The position numbers and the translations under genes are program-made. A stretch of 63,053 nucleotides of DNA, taken from positions 1 to 63,053 of the forward strand of contig CACJED010000002.1 in NCBI GenBank assembly GCA_902592285.1, in the 5' to 3' direction. Positions 17,767 to 27,585 of this stretch are shown here, one piece after another (position 1 is the stretch's first letter; the number at the start of each line of letters is the position of its first letter). The DNA comes from an uncultured Pelagibacteraceae bacterium. GTDB lineage: Bacteria; Pseudomonadota; Alphaproteobacteria; Pelagibacterales; Pelagibacteraceae. A model generated the notes under the pieces. It was not told the DNA's origin and ran no database searches. It was given only the letters and a program-made list of their open reading frames with translations.

Positions 17767-20700
17767 TTAATCAATATTTAAGCTTATTTCTTTATTTCTC
17801 AAAATATTTATCGATTTTCTATTAATATTTCTTGGTGTTTTAAGCTTAAATTTAGCTGTTTCAGACTTATTTGAAATATAAATATTTACTAAAGTTTCAC
17901 CTTTTTCGTTAAGAAAATTCTTTATATCCTTAAGCTGTGATTTTGATGTGAGATTTAATGTAATTTCTTTAATTGTGCTATTAAAAAGATCTTTTAATGA
18001 AGCTATTTTTTTTACGTTAATTCTTTTTGTTTGATTTTCATCAGAGGAAGTTGTTTTAATCAATGTTAAAATTAAAGATGAACCTTCATTTAAAATTTCT
18101 CTATTCAATTCTAGAACATCTGAAAAAATAAAAAGTTCAAATACACTTCTCAAATCAGTCAATTTTAATACAGCGTATGAATTTCCTTTTGCAGTTTTTC
18201 TCTCACTAACTTTAAGTAAAGTTGCTGCAATATTATTTTGTTTAATATCATCATCAGAATAAAATTTATCATAATTAATAATTTTATAATCATTAAAAAT
18301 TTCTTTAAACTGGTTTAAAGGATGATCTGAAATAAAAAAACCAACTGCTTCAAATTCTTTCGACAACCTTTCCTCAAATTCCCAGTCTTTAATATCTTCT
18401 ATTAAATTAATTTCATTTTCATCACTATCACCAAATAAATCAATTTGATTTACAGCTCTATTATCAAAATCATTTTTAGATTTTGTAATAATATTTGGTA
18501 TAGAATTAAAGATAGATTGCCTATTATCGTTTAGATTATCAAATGCTCCTGCTTTAACTAGACCTTCTAATTGTAATTTATTAATATCTTTTGGAGCTAC
18601 TCTTTTAATAAAATCGTTAATTGATTTAAAACTTCCATTATTTATTCTCTCTTTAACAATATTTGATATAGCCTCAGAACCAACTGCCTTTATAGCTCCT
18701 AATGCATAATAAAATTTATCATTTTCAGTTTTAAAATCGCTAAAACATTTGTTTATATCTGGTCTAACCACATCAATATTAAGTCTTTTTAATTCCTCAT
18801 AAAATTCACTTAATTTATTTTGATTAGAGATATCCATTGTCATTGAAGCAGCAATAAACTCTTTTGGATAATAAGTTTTTAAAAAAGCAGTTTGATAAGA
18901 AATTATAGCATATGCTGCCGCATGACTTTTATTAAAGCCATATTCTGCAAATGGTTCAATCTTTAAAAAAATTCCTGCTGCAACATCTTTACTTATTCCA
19001 TTATTAACTGCACCAGCAATAAAGTTTTGTTTTTGTTTTTCAAGTTCAGCTCTTTTCTTTTTTCCCATAGCTCTTCTTAAAATATCTGCTTGACCTGCAG
19101 TAAATCCTGATAATTTCTGAGCAATTTGCATAACTTGTTCTTGATAAATAATTACTCCATAAGTTGGTTTTAAAATATCTTCCAATAATGGATGCAGATA
19201 ATCAGGTGTTTTTCTACCATGTTTACAATCATTATAGATCGGTATATTGCTCATTGGACCCGGTCTATACAATGCAACTAAAGCAATTATATCTTCTATA
19301 TGATTAGGCTTCATATGAGTTAATGCATCTCTCATTCCAGCGCTTTCAATTTGAAACAAACCAACTGTTTTCCCTGATGACATTAATTCAAAAACTTTTT
19401 TATCCTCAAAACTGATGTTTTCAATATTAAATTCTTTATTTTTTTTTCTAATTAATTTTTGAGTATTATTAATAACTGTTAAAGTTTTTAACCCTAAAAA
19501 ATCAAATTTTACTAAACCTGCATTTTCAGCTGAATACATATCAAATTGTGTTGAGGGTAGTAATAAATTTGAAGATGCGTCTTTGTATAATGGGACAACC
19601 TCTGTTAATTTTTTGTCTGCAATAACAACACCAGCTGCGTGAGTTGCAACATTTCTATTCAATCCCTCTAATTTTAATGATAAATCAGTTAATTTTTTTA
19701 CTCTAGGATCTTCATTAATTAATTTTTGTAATCTTGGTTCACCAGCAATACACTCAGATAATGTTTGAGGTCTAGATGGATCAAAAGGAATCATTTTAGC
19801 AATGTTATCAACAAATCCATATGCAAAACCCAAAACTCTCCCAACATCTCTTATGACCATTCTGGCTTTCAATTTTCCAAATGTAATTATATGCGCTACA
19901 CTATTTTTATATTTTTTTGTTAAGTAATCAAAAACCAAATCTCTTTTTTCCTCACAAAAATCTATATCAAAATCGGGCATTGAAATTCTATCTGGATTTA
20001 AAAATCTTTCGAAAATCAGATTATATTGAATAGGATCTACATCTGTTATCGATAAACACCATGCAACAAGTGATCCAGCCCCTGATCCTCTTCCAGGTCC
20101 TACAGGAATATCATTATTTTTTGCCCATTTAATATAATCGGAAACAATTAAGAAATAACTTGAATAATCCATCTTAATAATAATTTTTAACTCATGTTCA
20201 AGCCTATCTTTATAAAAAATAAATTTTTTGTTATTTTCTAATTCACTCTCTTTGATTTTAAAATTTTTGTTAAATTTTTCCTTTAATCCATAAAGAGAGA
20301 TTTTTTGAATTATTTCACTGGCATCACCATCACCAGACGAACTTATATTAGGTAGAATTGGTTTTGAAAAAAGAGGTCTAAAACTACATCTATAAGGAAA
20401 ATTAAAATTATTTTCTAAAGCCTCAGGCAAATCAGAAAATAAATCTGACATTTCTTTGCTATTTTTTAAATAATGCTCTGAACTATATTTAATCCTGTTT
20501 TTTTCATTTACATATGTTTTATTTCCTATGCATATTAAGGCATCATGTGCTTCATGCATGTCTTGATTTAAGTAAAAAACTTCATTTGTTGCAATTATGG
20601 GTATTTCTAATTTTTTTGATTGGTCAAGATTAAATTTTTCAAATCCATCTTCATTATGGTCATTATGTCTTTGTATTTCCAAATAAAATCTATCAATATA

Positions 20701-21177
20701 TTTTTCACTTAGTTTTTTATAAAGACTATTTATTTCTTGAAATTTTCCCTTTTCAAATAATCTTCCAAATAATCCAAATATTGTTCCTGAAAAAATTGAA
20801 ATACCATGATTTTCTAGTTTTAATAATTGATTAACATCTAAATAAGGATCAGATATATCATCGTTTTCTAGATATGATTTTGAAGATAATTCTATAATTT
20901 TTTTATATCCATCTAAATTAAGCGCAAACAAAGGTAACAAACCTACTGTGTCTTCAAATTTAAAATTTATTTGAGTCCCAATAATTGGTTGTGTCCCGAC
21001 TTTTGACAGTTTATCTGAAAATTCTATCGCTCCACAAAGATTAGATGTATCACATAAACCTAGGGATTTTATTTTTAATTCTTTAGCCAGATCTTTTAAT
21101 TCATCTATTTTAATAGCACCTTCACAAATTGAGTATTGAGAATGTATCTTAAGATGATTAAAATTAGACTCGGACAT
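17767..21177 (-). CDS. dnaE: DNA polymerase III alpha subunit
   Basis: Replicative polymerase of the chromosome. The 1136 residues show an N-terminal PHP domain (from about 8, LKIHSQYSICEGAI), the polymerase core with GPGRGSGAGSLVAW (about 360), the catalytic aspartate motif PDFDIDFC (about 400), the fingers element YGFNKSHAAAYAIISYQ (about 747) and a C-terminal OB fold (about 980-1060). Length is close to the 1160 of E. coli. It is the last of 22 genes that run with no gap over 9 bases from nuoA, and its first 14 bases overlap the end of lolD. No separate promoter space is visible upstream. Confidence 0.97.
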   Translation of the reverse strand: MSESNFNHLKIHSQYSICEGAIKIDELKDLAKELKIKSLGLCDTSNLCGAIEFSDKLSKVGTQPIIGTQINFKFEDTVGLLPLFALNLDGYKKIIELSSKSYLENDDISDPYLDVNQLLKLENHGISIFSGTIFGLFGRLFEKGKFQEINSLYKKLSEKYIDRFYLEIQRHNDHNEDGFEKFNLDQSKKLEIPIIATNEVFYLNQDMHEAHDALICIGNKTYVNEKNRIKYSSEHYLKNSKEMSDLFSDLPEALENNFNFPYRCSFRPLFSKPILPNISSSGDGDASEIIQKISLYGLKEKFNKNFKIKESELENNKKFIFYKDRLEHELKIIIKMDYSSYFLIVSDYIKWAKNNDIPVGPGRGSGAGSLVAWCLSITDVDPIQYNLIFERFLNPDRISMPDFDIDFCEEKRDLVFDYLTKKYKNSVAHIITFGKLKARMVIRDVGRVLGFAYGFVDNIAKMIPFDPSRPQTLSECIAGEPRLQKLINEDPRVKKLTDLSLKLEGLNRNVATHAAGVVIADKKLTEVVPLYKDASSNLLLPSTQFDMYSAENAGLVKFDFLGLKTLTVINNTQKLIRKKNKEFNIENISFEDKKVFELMSSGKTVGLFQIESAGMRDALTHMKPNHIEDIIALVALYRPGPMSNIPIYNDCKHGRKTPDYLHPLLEDILKPTYGVIIYQEQVMQIAQKLSGFTAGQADILRRAMGKKKRAELEKQKQNFIAGAVNNGISKDVAAGIFLKIEPFAEYGFNKSHAAAYAIISYQTAFLKTYYPKEFIAASMTMDISNQNKLSEFYEELKRLNIDVVRPDINKCFSDFKTENDKFYYALGAIKAVGSEAISNIVKERINNGSFKSINDFIKRVAPKDINKLQLEGLVKAGAFDNLNDNRQSIFNSIPNIITKSKNDFDNRAVNQIDLFGDSDENEINLIEDIKDWEFEERLSKEFEAVGFFISDHPLNQFKEIFNDYKIINYDKFYSDDDIKQNNIAATLLKVSERKTAKGNSYAVLKLTDLRSVFELFIFSDVLELNREILNEGSSLILTLIKTTSSDENQTKRINVKKIASLKDLFNSTIKEITLNLTSKSQLKDIKNFLNEKGETLVNIYISNKSETAKFKLKTPRNINRKSINILRNKEISLNID

Positions 21178-21847
21178 TAGTAGACTTTATATTACCATCC
21201 ACCATTTCCAATAAACAATCTGACTTATTAGCCAAAAATCTATTATGAGTTGCAATTATTATCAATCTCTTAGAATTTATTTGTTTTTTTAATAACCTAA
21301 AAATTTCTAACGAATTTTTTTTATCAAGACTACCTGTCGGCTCATCAGCAAGAATAATCTTTGGTTCATTGATTAGTGCTCTTGAAATTGCAACTCTTTG
21401 TTTTTCTCCACCTGAGAGTTCATTTGGATAATGGCTTAATCTGTTAAATAAACCTACTTTTTTTAAAATATCTTTTGCTTTTTTTTTGGCATCTTCTTTT
21501 TCAAAGCCCCCTGCTAAACTTGCTAGATAAACATTTTCTAAGGCTGTAAAATCAGGTAACAAATTATCCTGTTGATAAACAATGCCTATATTTTTTGCTC
21601 TAAATAAATCGTTTTTTTGTTTTTTATTAAAATCAATTAATTTATTTTGAAATCTTATCAATCCTGAAGTAGGTCTATCAATTAATGAAATTAGATTTAA
21701 TAAAGTAGATTTTCCTGATCCAGAAGGACCTATTAATGAATAAATTTTTCCTAATTTAAATTTATAATTAATATTCTTTAAAACTTTAACATTATTTTTT
21801 TCTATAAAAGTTTTTGATAAATTTTTTAATTCAATTAAATTATTCAT
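21164..21847 (-). CDS. lolD: Lipoprotein-releasing ABC transporter ATPase LolD
   Basis: ATPase of the LolCDE complex that extracts outer-membrane lipoproteins from the inner membrane. The 227 residues have Walker A GPSGSGKST (40-48), signature LSGGEKQRVAISRAL (144-158) and Walker B IILADEPTG (about 164-172). It follows lolC with an eight-base overlap and overlaps dnaE by 14 bases. The lolC-lolD-dnaE order is common in alphaproteobacteria. Confidence 0.94.
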   Translation of the reverse strand: MNNLIELKNLSKTFIEKNNVKVLKNINYKFKLGKIYSLIGPSGSGKSTLLNLISLIDRPTSGLIRFQNKLIDFNKKQKNDLFRAKNIGIVYQQDNLLPDFTALENVYLASLAGGFEKEDAKKKAKDILKKVGLFNRLSHYPNELSGGEKQRVAISRALINEPKIILADEPTGSLDKKNSLEIFRLLKKQINSKRLIIIATHNRFLANKSDCLLEMVDGNIKSTNVRV

Positions 21848-23063
21848 ACTTTAAAGATTTTACAGGATCAAGTTTAGAAGCTTTCATTGCTGGAAAAATT
21901 GAAACTAAAATTGTTATTAAAATTGAACAAATTGAAATTAAAATGATTGAACTAATATTAATTTCAGATGGCATTGTGCTTAAAAAATAAATCTCTTCAG
22001 GAAATAGAGTTAAGTCAAATGTAGAGCTTATAAATTCTCTAATATTTTCAATATAATAAGAAAAAGTTATACCTACTAGAATTCCAAAAAAAGTAGCTGT
22101 CGTTCCAATAATTATCCCGACAAGGAAAAATATTTTTATAATTGAATTATTCAAAACTCCAATAGATTTTAATATAGCAATATCTTTGGTCTTATTTTTT
22201 ACTAAAATAGTCAGACCTGATATAATATTAAATGCAGCAACAATTATTATTAATGACAAAATAATAAACATTACATTTCTTTCTACTTTTAATGCTGAAA
22301 ATAAAGATTTATTCATATCCGCCCAAGTATAAATTAAATCATTAGGAAAAATATTTTGAATAATTTTTTTTTGTTTTTCTATATCTTGTGGATTTTTAAG
22401 ATAAATTTCTAAATTACGATCAGTTTCAGAAAGATTCGAAAAATCTTCAAGTGTTTTTAAATTTAAAAAGATTACATTATTATCAAATTCTACTAAACCG
22501 CTCTCAAAAATAGATATAACAGTAAATGTTTTTTGTTTTGGTAATTTTCCAATAATTGTCTCAACGCCTGAAGATGACATAATTGTTACATTGTCTCCAA
22601 TTTCTAAATCTAAACTAAAACTCAATTCTCTTCCTATAGAAATATAATCTTTATTTAATTTTTTATTTTTTCCATAAAAGTTTTCATTATTGATTAACTT
22701 TAGTTTTGAAAAATCTTTTTCAAGATAACCTCTTAAAAGTATTCCTTTTGAATTTTGTTCTCTAATGATTATTCCTTCGCTTGAATTACTTAATATTAAA
22801 TTTTCAGAAATTAAATCTAAATTTTTATTTTTGAAATCAATTGATTTTTCATGTGAACTTACTGTAACATGAGCATTAAAACCAACAATTTTATTTACTA
22901 GTTCTGTACGGAAACCATTCATCACAGACATCACAATTATTAAAACAGCAACACCAAGACTTATCCCTATAAAGGAAAAGATTGATATTATGTTTAAAAA
23001 GCCATCTTTTTTCCTGGCTTTTAAGAATCTAAAAGTAATCTCTTTTTCTAAAGTAGAAATCAA
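21840..23063 (-). CDS. lolC: Lipoprotein-releasing ABC transporter permease LolC/LolE
   Basis: Inner-membrane permease of the lipoprotein-release system, FtsX-like fold. The 407 residues have a first membrane helix at about 24-48 (FLNIISIFSFIGISLGVAVL), a large periplasmic domain to about 260, and three helices near 265-290, 310-335 and 370-395. The start is a TTG that overlaps the proS TGA (TTGA); the next Met lies inside the first helix, so the TTG is required. Only one permease gene is seen, suggesting a homodimeric LolC/E complex as in other alphaproteobacteria. Confidence 0.92.
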   Translation of the reverse strand: MISTLEKEITFRFLKARKKDGFLNIISIFSFIGISLGVAVLIIVMSVMNGFRTELVNKIVGFNAHVTVSSHEKSIDFKNKNLDLISENLILSNSSEGIIIREQNSKGILLRGYLEKDFSKLKLINNENFYGKNKKLNKDYISIGRELSFSLDLEIGDNVTIMSSSGVETIIGKLPKQKTFTVISIFESGLVEFDNNVIFLNLKTLEDFSNLSETDRNLEIYLKNPQDIEKQKKIIQNIFPNDLIYTWADMNKSLFSALKVERNVMFIILSLIIIVAAFNIISGLTILVKNKTKDIAILKSIGVLNNSIIKIFFLVGIIIGTTATFFGILVGITFSYYIENIREFISSTFDLTLFPEEIYFLSTMPSEINISSIILISICSILITILVSIFPAMKASKLDPVKSLKYE

Positions 23064-24394
23064 ATTAAACTTTTTTGTTTGGTTATTATTTCAACAATCT
23101 TTTTTAATGGTAAATTCTGGGTTTCTTTACCTATTTCTTTAAACTCTAATAGATCTCCATCACTTTTTTTACCAATAATAATTTGAAACGGTGCTCCAAT
23201 TAAGTTCATTTTTTTTACTTTTGATGAAAAGTTTTCATCTGTATCATCAATAATTGCATCAATATCATTTTTAATTAATTCTAAATTAATATTATTTGCT
23301 TTCTGCAAAGCAGTATTATCATTTTTATTTATCATGGGTATTAAAGCAATATCATAAGGAGCAACAGACAATGGCCATTTCATGATTTCTTTTTTATCGT
23401 CATATTTTGCTTCAATTATTGCTCCTACTAATCTGGACACTCCGATACCGTAAGAACCCATTTTAACAAAATCCTTTTTTCCCCCTGGTAAATCAACTGA
23501 AGTTGCCATTGCTTTTGAATATTTGTCTCCGAAATAAAAAATGTGTCCAACTTCTATACCTTTTGTAATTAATCTATTATCCTCTGAAACTATTTTTTCA
23601 AATTCTTCTTTGTTAAATTTCTCATCTGTTACTGCATAAAATTGTTCATATTTTTTTCTCATATTTTCGAGTGATAATTTTTCCAAATTTGTATTACTAC
23701 TATCTAATTCAAAGATTCTTTTATCAGTAAAAATTTTACTTTCTCCAGTGTCTGCAAGAATTACAAATTCATGGGATAAATTACCTCCAATTGGACCCGT
23801 ATCTGCAGCCATAGGTATTGCAGTTAATGATAGTCTTTTAAAAGTTCTTAAATAAGATAAAAAAAACTTATTATATGAAAAAAAAGCCTCTTCATCGGAT
23901 ACATCAAATGAATATGCATCTTTCATATAAAATTCTCTACCACGCATAATTCCAAATCTTGGTCTTATTTCATCTCTAAATTTCCATTGAATATGATAAA
24001 GCAATTGAGGTAATGATTTATAGGACTTTATTGATGATCTAAAAATTTCTGTAACTTGTTCTTCGTTAGTTGGTCCGTATAACATTTCTCTCTTCTGTCG
24101 ATCTGTAATTCTAAGCATTTCTTCACCGTAATCATCATATCGACCACTTTCTTTCCATATTTCACTTGATTGAATAGTAGGCATTAAAATTTCTTGAGCT
24201 CCAATTTTATTTTGCTCTTGACGCACGATACCCTCAATTTTTTTCATTACTTTGAAACCTAATGGTAACCAAGAATAAATTCCTGCTGATGCTTGTTTGA
24301 TCATTCCAACTCTTAACATTAATTGATGAGATTTTATTTTTGCCTCAGAGGGATTATTTTTTAGTATGGGTATAAACGACTCAGATAAATACAT
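23060..24394 (-). CDS. proS: Prolyl-tRNA synthetase (short form)
   Basis: Class II synthetase charging tRNA-Pro. At 444 residues it lacks the editing (INS) domain found in the E. coli-type enzyme of about 570, as is typical of alphaproteobacteria. Motif 1 lies around LPLGFKVMKKIE, motif 2 around QIQWKFRDEIRPRFGIMRGREF-like sequence (HIQWKFRDEIRPRFGIMRG), and motif 3 includes MGSYGIGVSRLVGAI. Its TGA overlaps the TTG start of lolC, and it starts one base after the DUF1467 gene ends. Mischarged Ala-tRNA-Pro would need a separate YbaK-type editor. Confidence 0.95.
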   Translation of the reverse strand: MYLSESFIPILKNNPSEAKIKSHQLMLRVGMIKQASAGIYSWLPLGFKVMKKIEGIVRQEQNKIGAQEILMPTIQSSEIWKESGRYDDYGEEMLRITDRQKREMLYGPTNEEQVTEIFRSSIKSYKSLPQLLYHIQWKFRDEIRPRFGIMRGREFYMKDAYSFDVSDEEAFFSYNKFFLSYLRTFKRLSLTAIPMAADTGPIGGNLSHEFVILADTGESKIFTDKRIFELDSSNTNLEKLSLENMRKKYEQFYAVTDEKFNKEEFEKIVSEDNRLITKGIEVGHIFYFGDKYSKAMATSVDLPGGKKDFVKMGSYGIGVSRLVGAIIEAKYDDKKEIMKWPLSVAPYDIALIPMINKNDNTALQKANNINLELIKNDIDAIIDDTDENFSSKVKKMNLIGAPFQIIIGKKSDGDLLEFKEIGKETQNLPLKKIVEIITKQKSLI

Positions 24395-24395
24395 A

Positions 24396-24641
24396 TTAGG
24401 TAATTATATTTCTTAAATTTAAGTATTCAAATTTCATTAATAGATAAATTATGATAAAAATAATAGTAGTTATTACAGTGCAATATGTGAATTTTTTCAG
24501 CATTTTGGGATTTTCCGGAGAGCCTGGATCTTCACCCTCAATTTTGACAAGTTTTTTTCTATTCACATCAATCGGAAGAATTGCAAAAAAAACAACCCAC
24601 CAAATAATTATGTAAATAATTGCTAGCCCAGTATAACTCAT
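24396..24641 (-). CDS. DUF1467 family small membrane protein
   Basis: An 81-residue protein with two membrane helices (about 3-22, beginning MSYTGLAIIYIIIWWVVFFA, and 51-70) joined by a polar loop containing LPIDVNRK and EGEDPGSPENP. This matches the alphaproteobacterial DUF1467 family, whose function is unknown. Family members commonly sit between the RNase J gene and proS, exactly as here (one-base gaps on both sides). The membrane location is seen from sequence; any link to RNase J or prolyl-tRNA synthetase is only contextual. Confidence 0.85.
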   Translation of the reverse strand: MSYTGLAIIYIIIWWVVFFAILPIDVNRKKLVKIEGEDPGSPENPKMLKKFTYCTVITTIIFIIIYLLMKFEYLNLRNIIT

Positions 24642-24642
24642 A

Positions 24643-26301
24643 TCAAATTCTAACTAAGTTAATATTGGTGAAAGGTTTTTTTCCAGTTTTATCTTTTGAA
24701 AACTTACGACAACAAATCTTTAATGCGTCAATCAAGTTATGTTCTTGTTGTTTACTACCTAATTTAAAAGTCTTGACTGTTCTTTCAATTTCATCCTCTA
24801 TACCATAAATAAATTCATCTTTATTAACAACTGGTAAACCTCTAAAACTAAGAATAGGGTTATTATGGATGTTACCTTTAGGAGTAATCATAATAGTTAC
24901 CTCCAGATAACCGTTAGAACTTAAATTTTTTCTATCTTTTATAGATTGAGCACCTTCATCAACACTAACACTTCCATCAAGATATAACTTACCTGAAGGC
25001 GCTTTATCATAAACCTCAGGTTTATCTCCAGGATATAGTCTGACAATATCTCCATTTTCTACCTGAACTGGGTTAGGAACTTGCATTTCTTTTGCGAAAT
25101 TAATGTGTTCTATCATATGTCTGTGTTCGCCATGTACAGGAATTACACATTGTGGTTTAATCCATTGGTACATATCTCTTAGATCTTCTCTATTAGGATG
25201 TCCTGAAACATGAACAAATTCAGTATCTTCAGATATTACTTCTATTCCATCCTTAACAAGTTGGTTATGAAGTTTATAAAGTTTTTTTTCATTACCGGGT
25301 ATAATTTTTGAAGAAAAAATTACAGCATCACCTTTTTCAATAAAAACATCTGGATGAACATAACTAGATATTCTCATCATTGCACCCATAGGTTCGCCTT
25401 GGCTTCCAGTACATAAATATACAATTTTTTCTCTTGAGAAATTTTTTGCCTCTCTTGGATCAATTGGTTCAATTGTATTTTGTAAATATCCACATTGACG
25501 TGCAGCTTTATAAATACGATGCATAGATCTCCCAACTAACGAGATTTGTCTACCTGTCTGCTCTGCACAATAAAAAGCTGTTTCCATTCTAGCTACATTT
25601 GAAGCGAAAGACGTTATGATAATTCTTTTTTTCAATCTAGACATAACGTTCAACATATTTTTTCTCACATCTAATTCTGAACCTGATCTTCCAGCACTAA
25701 AAACATTAGTTGAATCACAAATCATTGCTAAAACACCTTCTTCTCCAATTTCCTTTAACCTTTTTTCATTAATATTTTCTCCAATTAAGGGATTTGGATC
25801 TACCTTCCAATCTCCAGTGTGTAAAATAACTCCAGCAGGAGTTTTTATTCTAAGTCCGTTTGGCTCTAATATAGAATGTGTTAAAGTAATATATTCAATT
25901 TCAAATGGATCCAAAGAAACTTTTCCATTTAACTCAACAATCTGTAAATAGTTGGTTATATCAATTTGTTTCTCTTTAAACTTCTCTCTGATTAAAACAG
26001 CTGTGAAAGGAGTTGCAAAAATCTTACATAGTAATTTTGGCCATAAATGAGCAATCGCACCAATGTGATCCTCGTGAGCATGAGTTAAAACTATTCCCAA
26101 TAAATTATCTTTTCTTTCAACTATAAACCCAGGATCTGGATAAATTAAATCAACACCTGGCACAGTATCATCAGCAAATGTTACCCCTATGTCGACCATA
26201 ATCCATTTATGATCACTAGGCTGTCCATAGCCGAACAAATTCATGTTCATACCAATTTCTCCTGATCCGCCTAAGGGACAAAATAATAGTTCATCTTTCA
26301 T
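24643..26301 (-). CDS. rnj: Ribonuclease J
   Basis: Metallo-beta-lactamase fold exo/endoribonuclease for RNA turnover and rRNA processing, used by alphaproteobacteria alongside RNase E. The 552 residues show the zinc motif LTHAHEDHIGA (72-82), HTGDWKVDPNP (about 162), the beta-CASP region with ICDSTNVFSAGRSGSE, and SGHPNREDL (about 365). It is one base from DUF1467 and one base from coaX, in a run shared by many alphaproteobacteria. Confidence 0.94.
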   Translation of the reverse strand: MKDELLFCPLGGSGEIGMNMNLFGYGQPSDHKWIMVDIGVTFADDTVPGVDLIYPDPGFIVERKDNLLGIVLTHAHEDHIGAIAHLWPKLLCKIFATPFTAVLIREKFKEKQIDITNYLQIVELNGKVSLDPFEIEYITLTHSILEPNGLRIKTPAGVILHTGDWKVDPNPLIGENINEKRLKEIGEEGVLAMICDSTNVFSAGRSGSELDVRKNMLNVMSRLKKRIIITSFASNVARMETAFYCAEQTGRQISLVGRSMHRIYKAARQCGYLQNTIEPIDPREAKNFSREKIVYLCTGSQGEPMGAMMRISSYVHPDVFIEKGDAVIFSSKIIPGNEKKLYKLHNQLVKDGIEVISEDTEFVHVSGHPNREDLRDMYQWIKPQCVIPVHGEHRHMIEHINFAKEMQVPNPVQVENGDIVRLYPGDKPEVYDKAPSGKLYLDGSVSVDEGAQSIKDRKNLSSNGYLEVTIMITPKGNIHNNPILSFRGLPVVNKDEFIYGIEDEIERTVKTFKLGSKQQEHNLIDALKICCRKFSKDKTGKKPFTNINLVRI

Positions 26302-26302
26302 A

Positions 26303-27049
26303 TTATTTAATTAATTTTGAAATCTTTATTAAGCCTTTAATTGTAATATCTTGATTATGACTTGCTTTCGTTTTTATTGAGTTTTTAAATAAATTTGAAA
26401 ATCCACCAGTAATAATTACTTTAAAAGATTTTCCAGTCTCCTTCTTAATTAAATTAATAATATTGTCAATTAAACCAGCATAACCCCAAAAAAAGCCTGA
26501 TCTAACAGCTGATATTGTATTATTACCAACGACTTTATTAATCTTTTTTAAATGTATTTTTGGAATTAAAGTTGCTTTGTCTGACAAAGTATTGAGAGAT
26601 AATCTAACACCTGGAGCAATAATTCCTCCATGATAAGTATTTTTAATTAAGACATCAAAAGTTGTTGCTGTACCAAAATCTAAAATTATAAAATTATTTT
26701 TATTGTTCATTAAACTTATAGCATTAGTAATTCTATCTGAGCCTACTTGTTTATAATCTACTTTTACTTTGATAATAGATTTTAAGTTTAATTTTTTAAC
26801 CTCATAGCATTTTAGTTTTACTTTTTTCGACAAAAATTTATTAATTATAGAAAATGATTTAGGAACAACACTGCAAAATAATATTTTTTCAATTTTATTA
26901 AATTGAATTTTATTTTTTTTAAATAAAATATTAAGCTGATTGTTATTTATAGATTTTGATAAAAAAGTAATTTTTTTTAAAATTTTATTATTTTTAGAAA
27001 CAATACATAATTTTGTTTCCGTATTACCGACATCACCTAGAATATACAT
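26303..27049 (-). CDS. coaX: Type III pantothenate kinase
   Basis: Phosphorylates pantothenate, the first step of coenzyme A synthesis; type III enzymes are not inhibited by CoA. The 248 residues carry GDVGNTETKL (5-14, ATP phosphate loop), VGSDRITNA (about 102-110) and ILDFGTATTFDV (about 121-132), the three ASKHA-type motifs of CoaX. It overlaps birA by one base, a pairing widespread in bacteria. Confidence 0.95.
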   Translation of the reverse strand: MYILGDVGNTETKLCIVSKNNKILKKITFLSKSINNNQLNILFKKNKIQFNKIEKILFCSVVPKSFSIINKFLSKKVKLKCYEVKKLNLKSIIKVKVDYKQVGSDRITNAISLMNNKNNFIILDFGTATTFDVLIKNTYHGGIIAPGVRLSLNTLSDKATLIPKIHLKKINKVVGNNTISAVRSGFFWGYAGLIDNIINLIKKETGKSFKVIITGGFSNLFKNSIKTKASHNQDITIKGLIKISKLIK

Positions 27050-27585
27050 TATTTAATTTTATACAATTTAGATAGATTTTTTTCAAAAAGTTGTTTTAGT
27101 TTATTTTCTACAATTAATTTACTAATACGTTTTTTAGTTACCTCTTGCAAGTTTGTGGCGGGATAATTCCTTATAATTGGATTATTTTCAATATTTATGC
27201 CTATACCAGTAATTAAAAATTTTTTATCTCTTACAAATATGACTTCTTGTAAAATTCCACTAATTTTTTTTTTATCAATTAATAAATCATTTGGTTTTTT
27301 AAATTGAATTTTTTTACTTGTAAATGACGAGATTAATTTTTTAACTAAAAGACAATTGATTTTTGTTATGGCATTAATCGATATTTTAGTTTTATTTAGT
27401 TCATTAAAAAAAGAGATAAACAAATTTCCTTTTGATGATATCCATTTTCTTCCATACTGTCCTCTACCATTTATTTGTGTTTCAGCAACAACCATACCTG
27501 AGTTGTGTTTAGTTTCTTTAATAATTCTTATCGCAGTATTGTTTGTACTTTTAACTTTTTTAAATTTAAATTTTTTAAATTTCAT
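27049..27585 (-). CDS. birA: Biotin-[acetyl-CoA-carboxylase] ligase, catalytic domain only
   Basis: Activates biotin and attaches it to the carboxyl carrier protein. The 178-residue protein starts directly with the catalytic domain: GRGQYGRKW (40-48) binds biotinyl-AMP and KKPNDLLIDKKKISGIL (96-112) completes the site. The N-terminal DNA-binding domain of E. coli BirA is absent and the C-terminal SH3-like domain is missing or very reduced, so it cannot act as a biotin repressor in the E. coli manner. It shares one base with nuoN. Confidence 0.92.
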   Translation of the reverse strand: MKFKKFKFKKVKSTNNTAIRIIKETKHNSGMVVAETQINGRGQYGRKWISSKGNLFISFFNELNKTKISINAITKINCLLVKKLISSFTSKKIQFKKPNDLLIDKKKISGILQEVIFVRDKKFLITGIGINIENNPIIRNYPATNLQEVTKKRISKLIVENKLKQLFEKNLSKLYKIK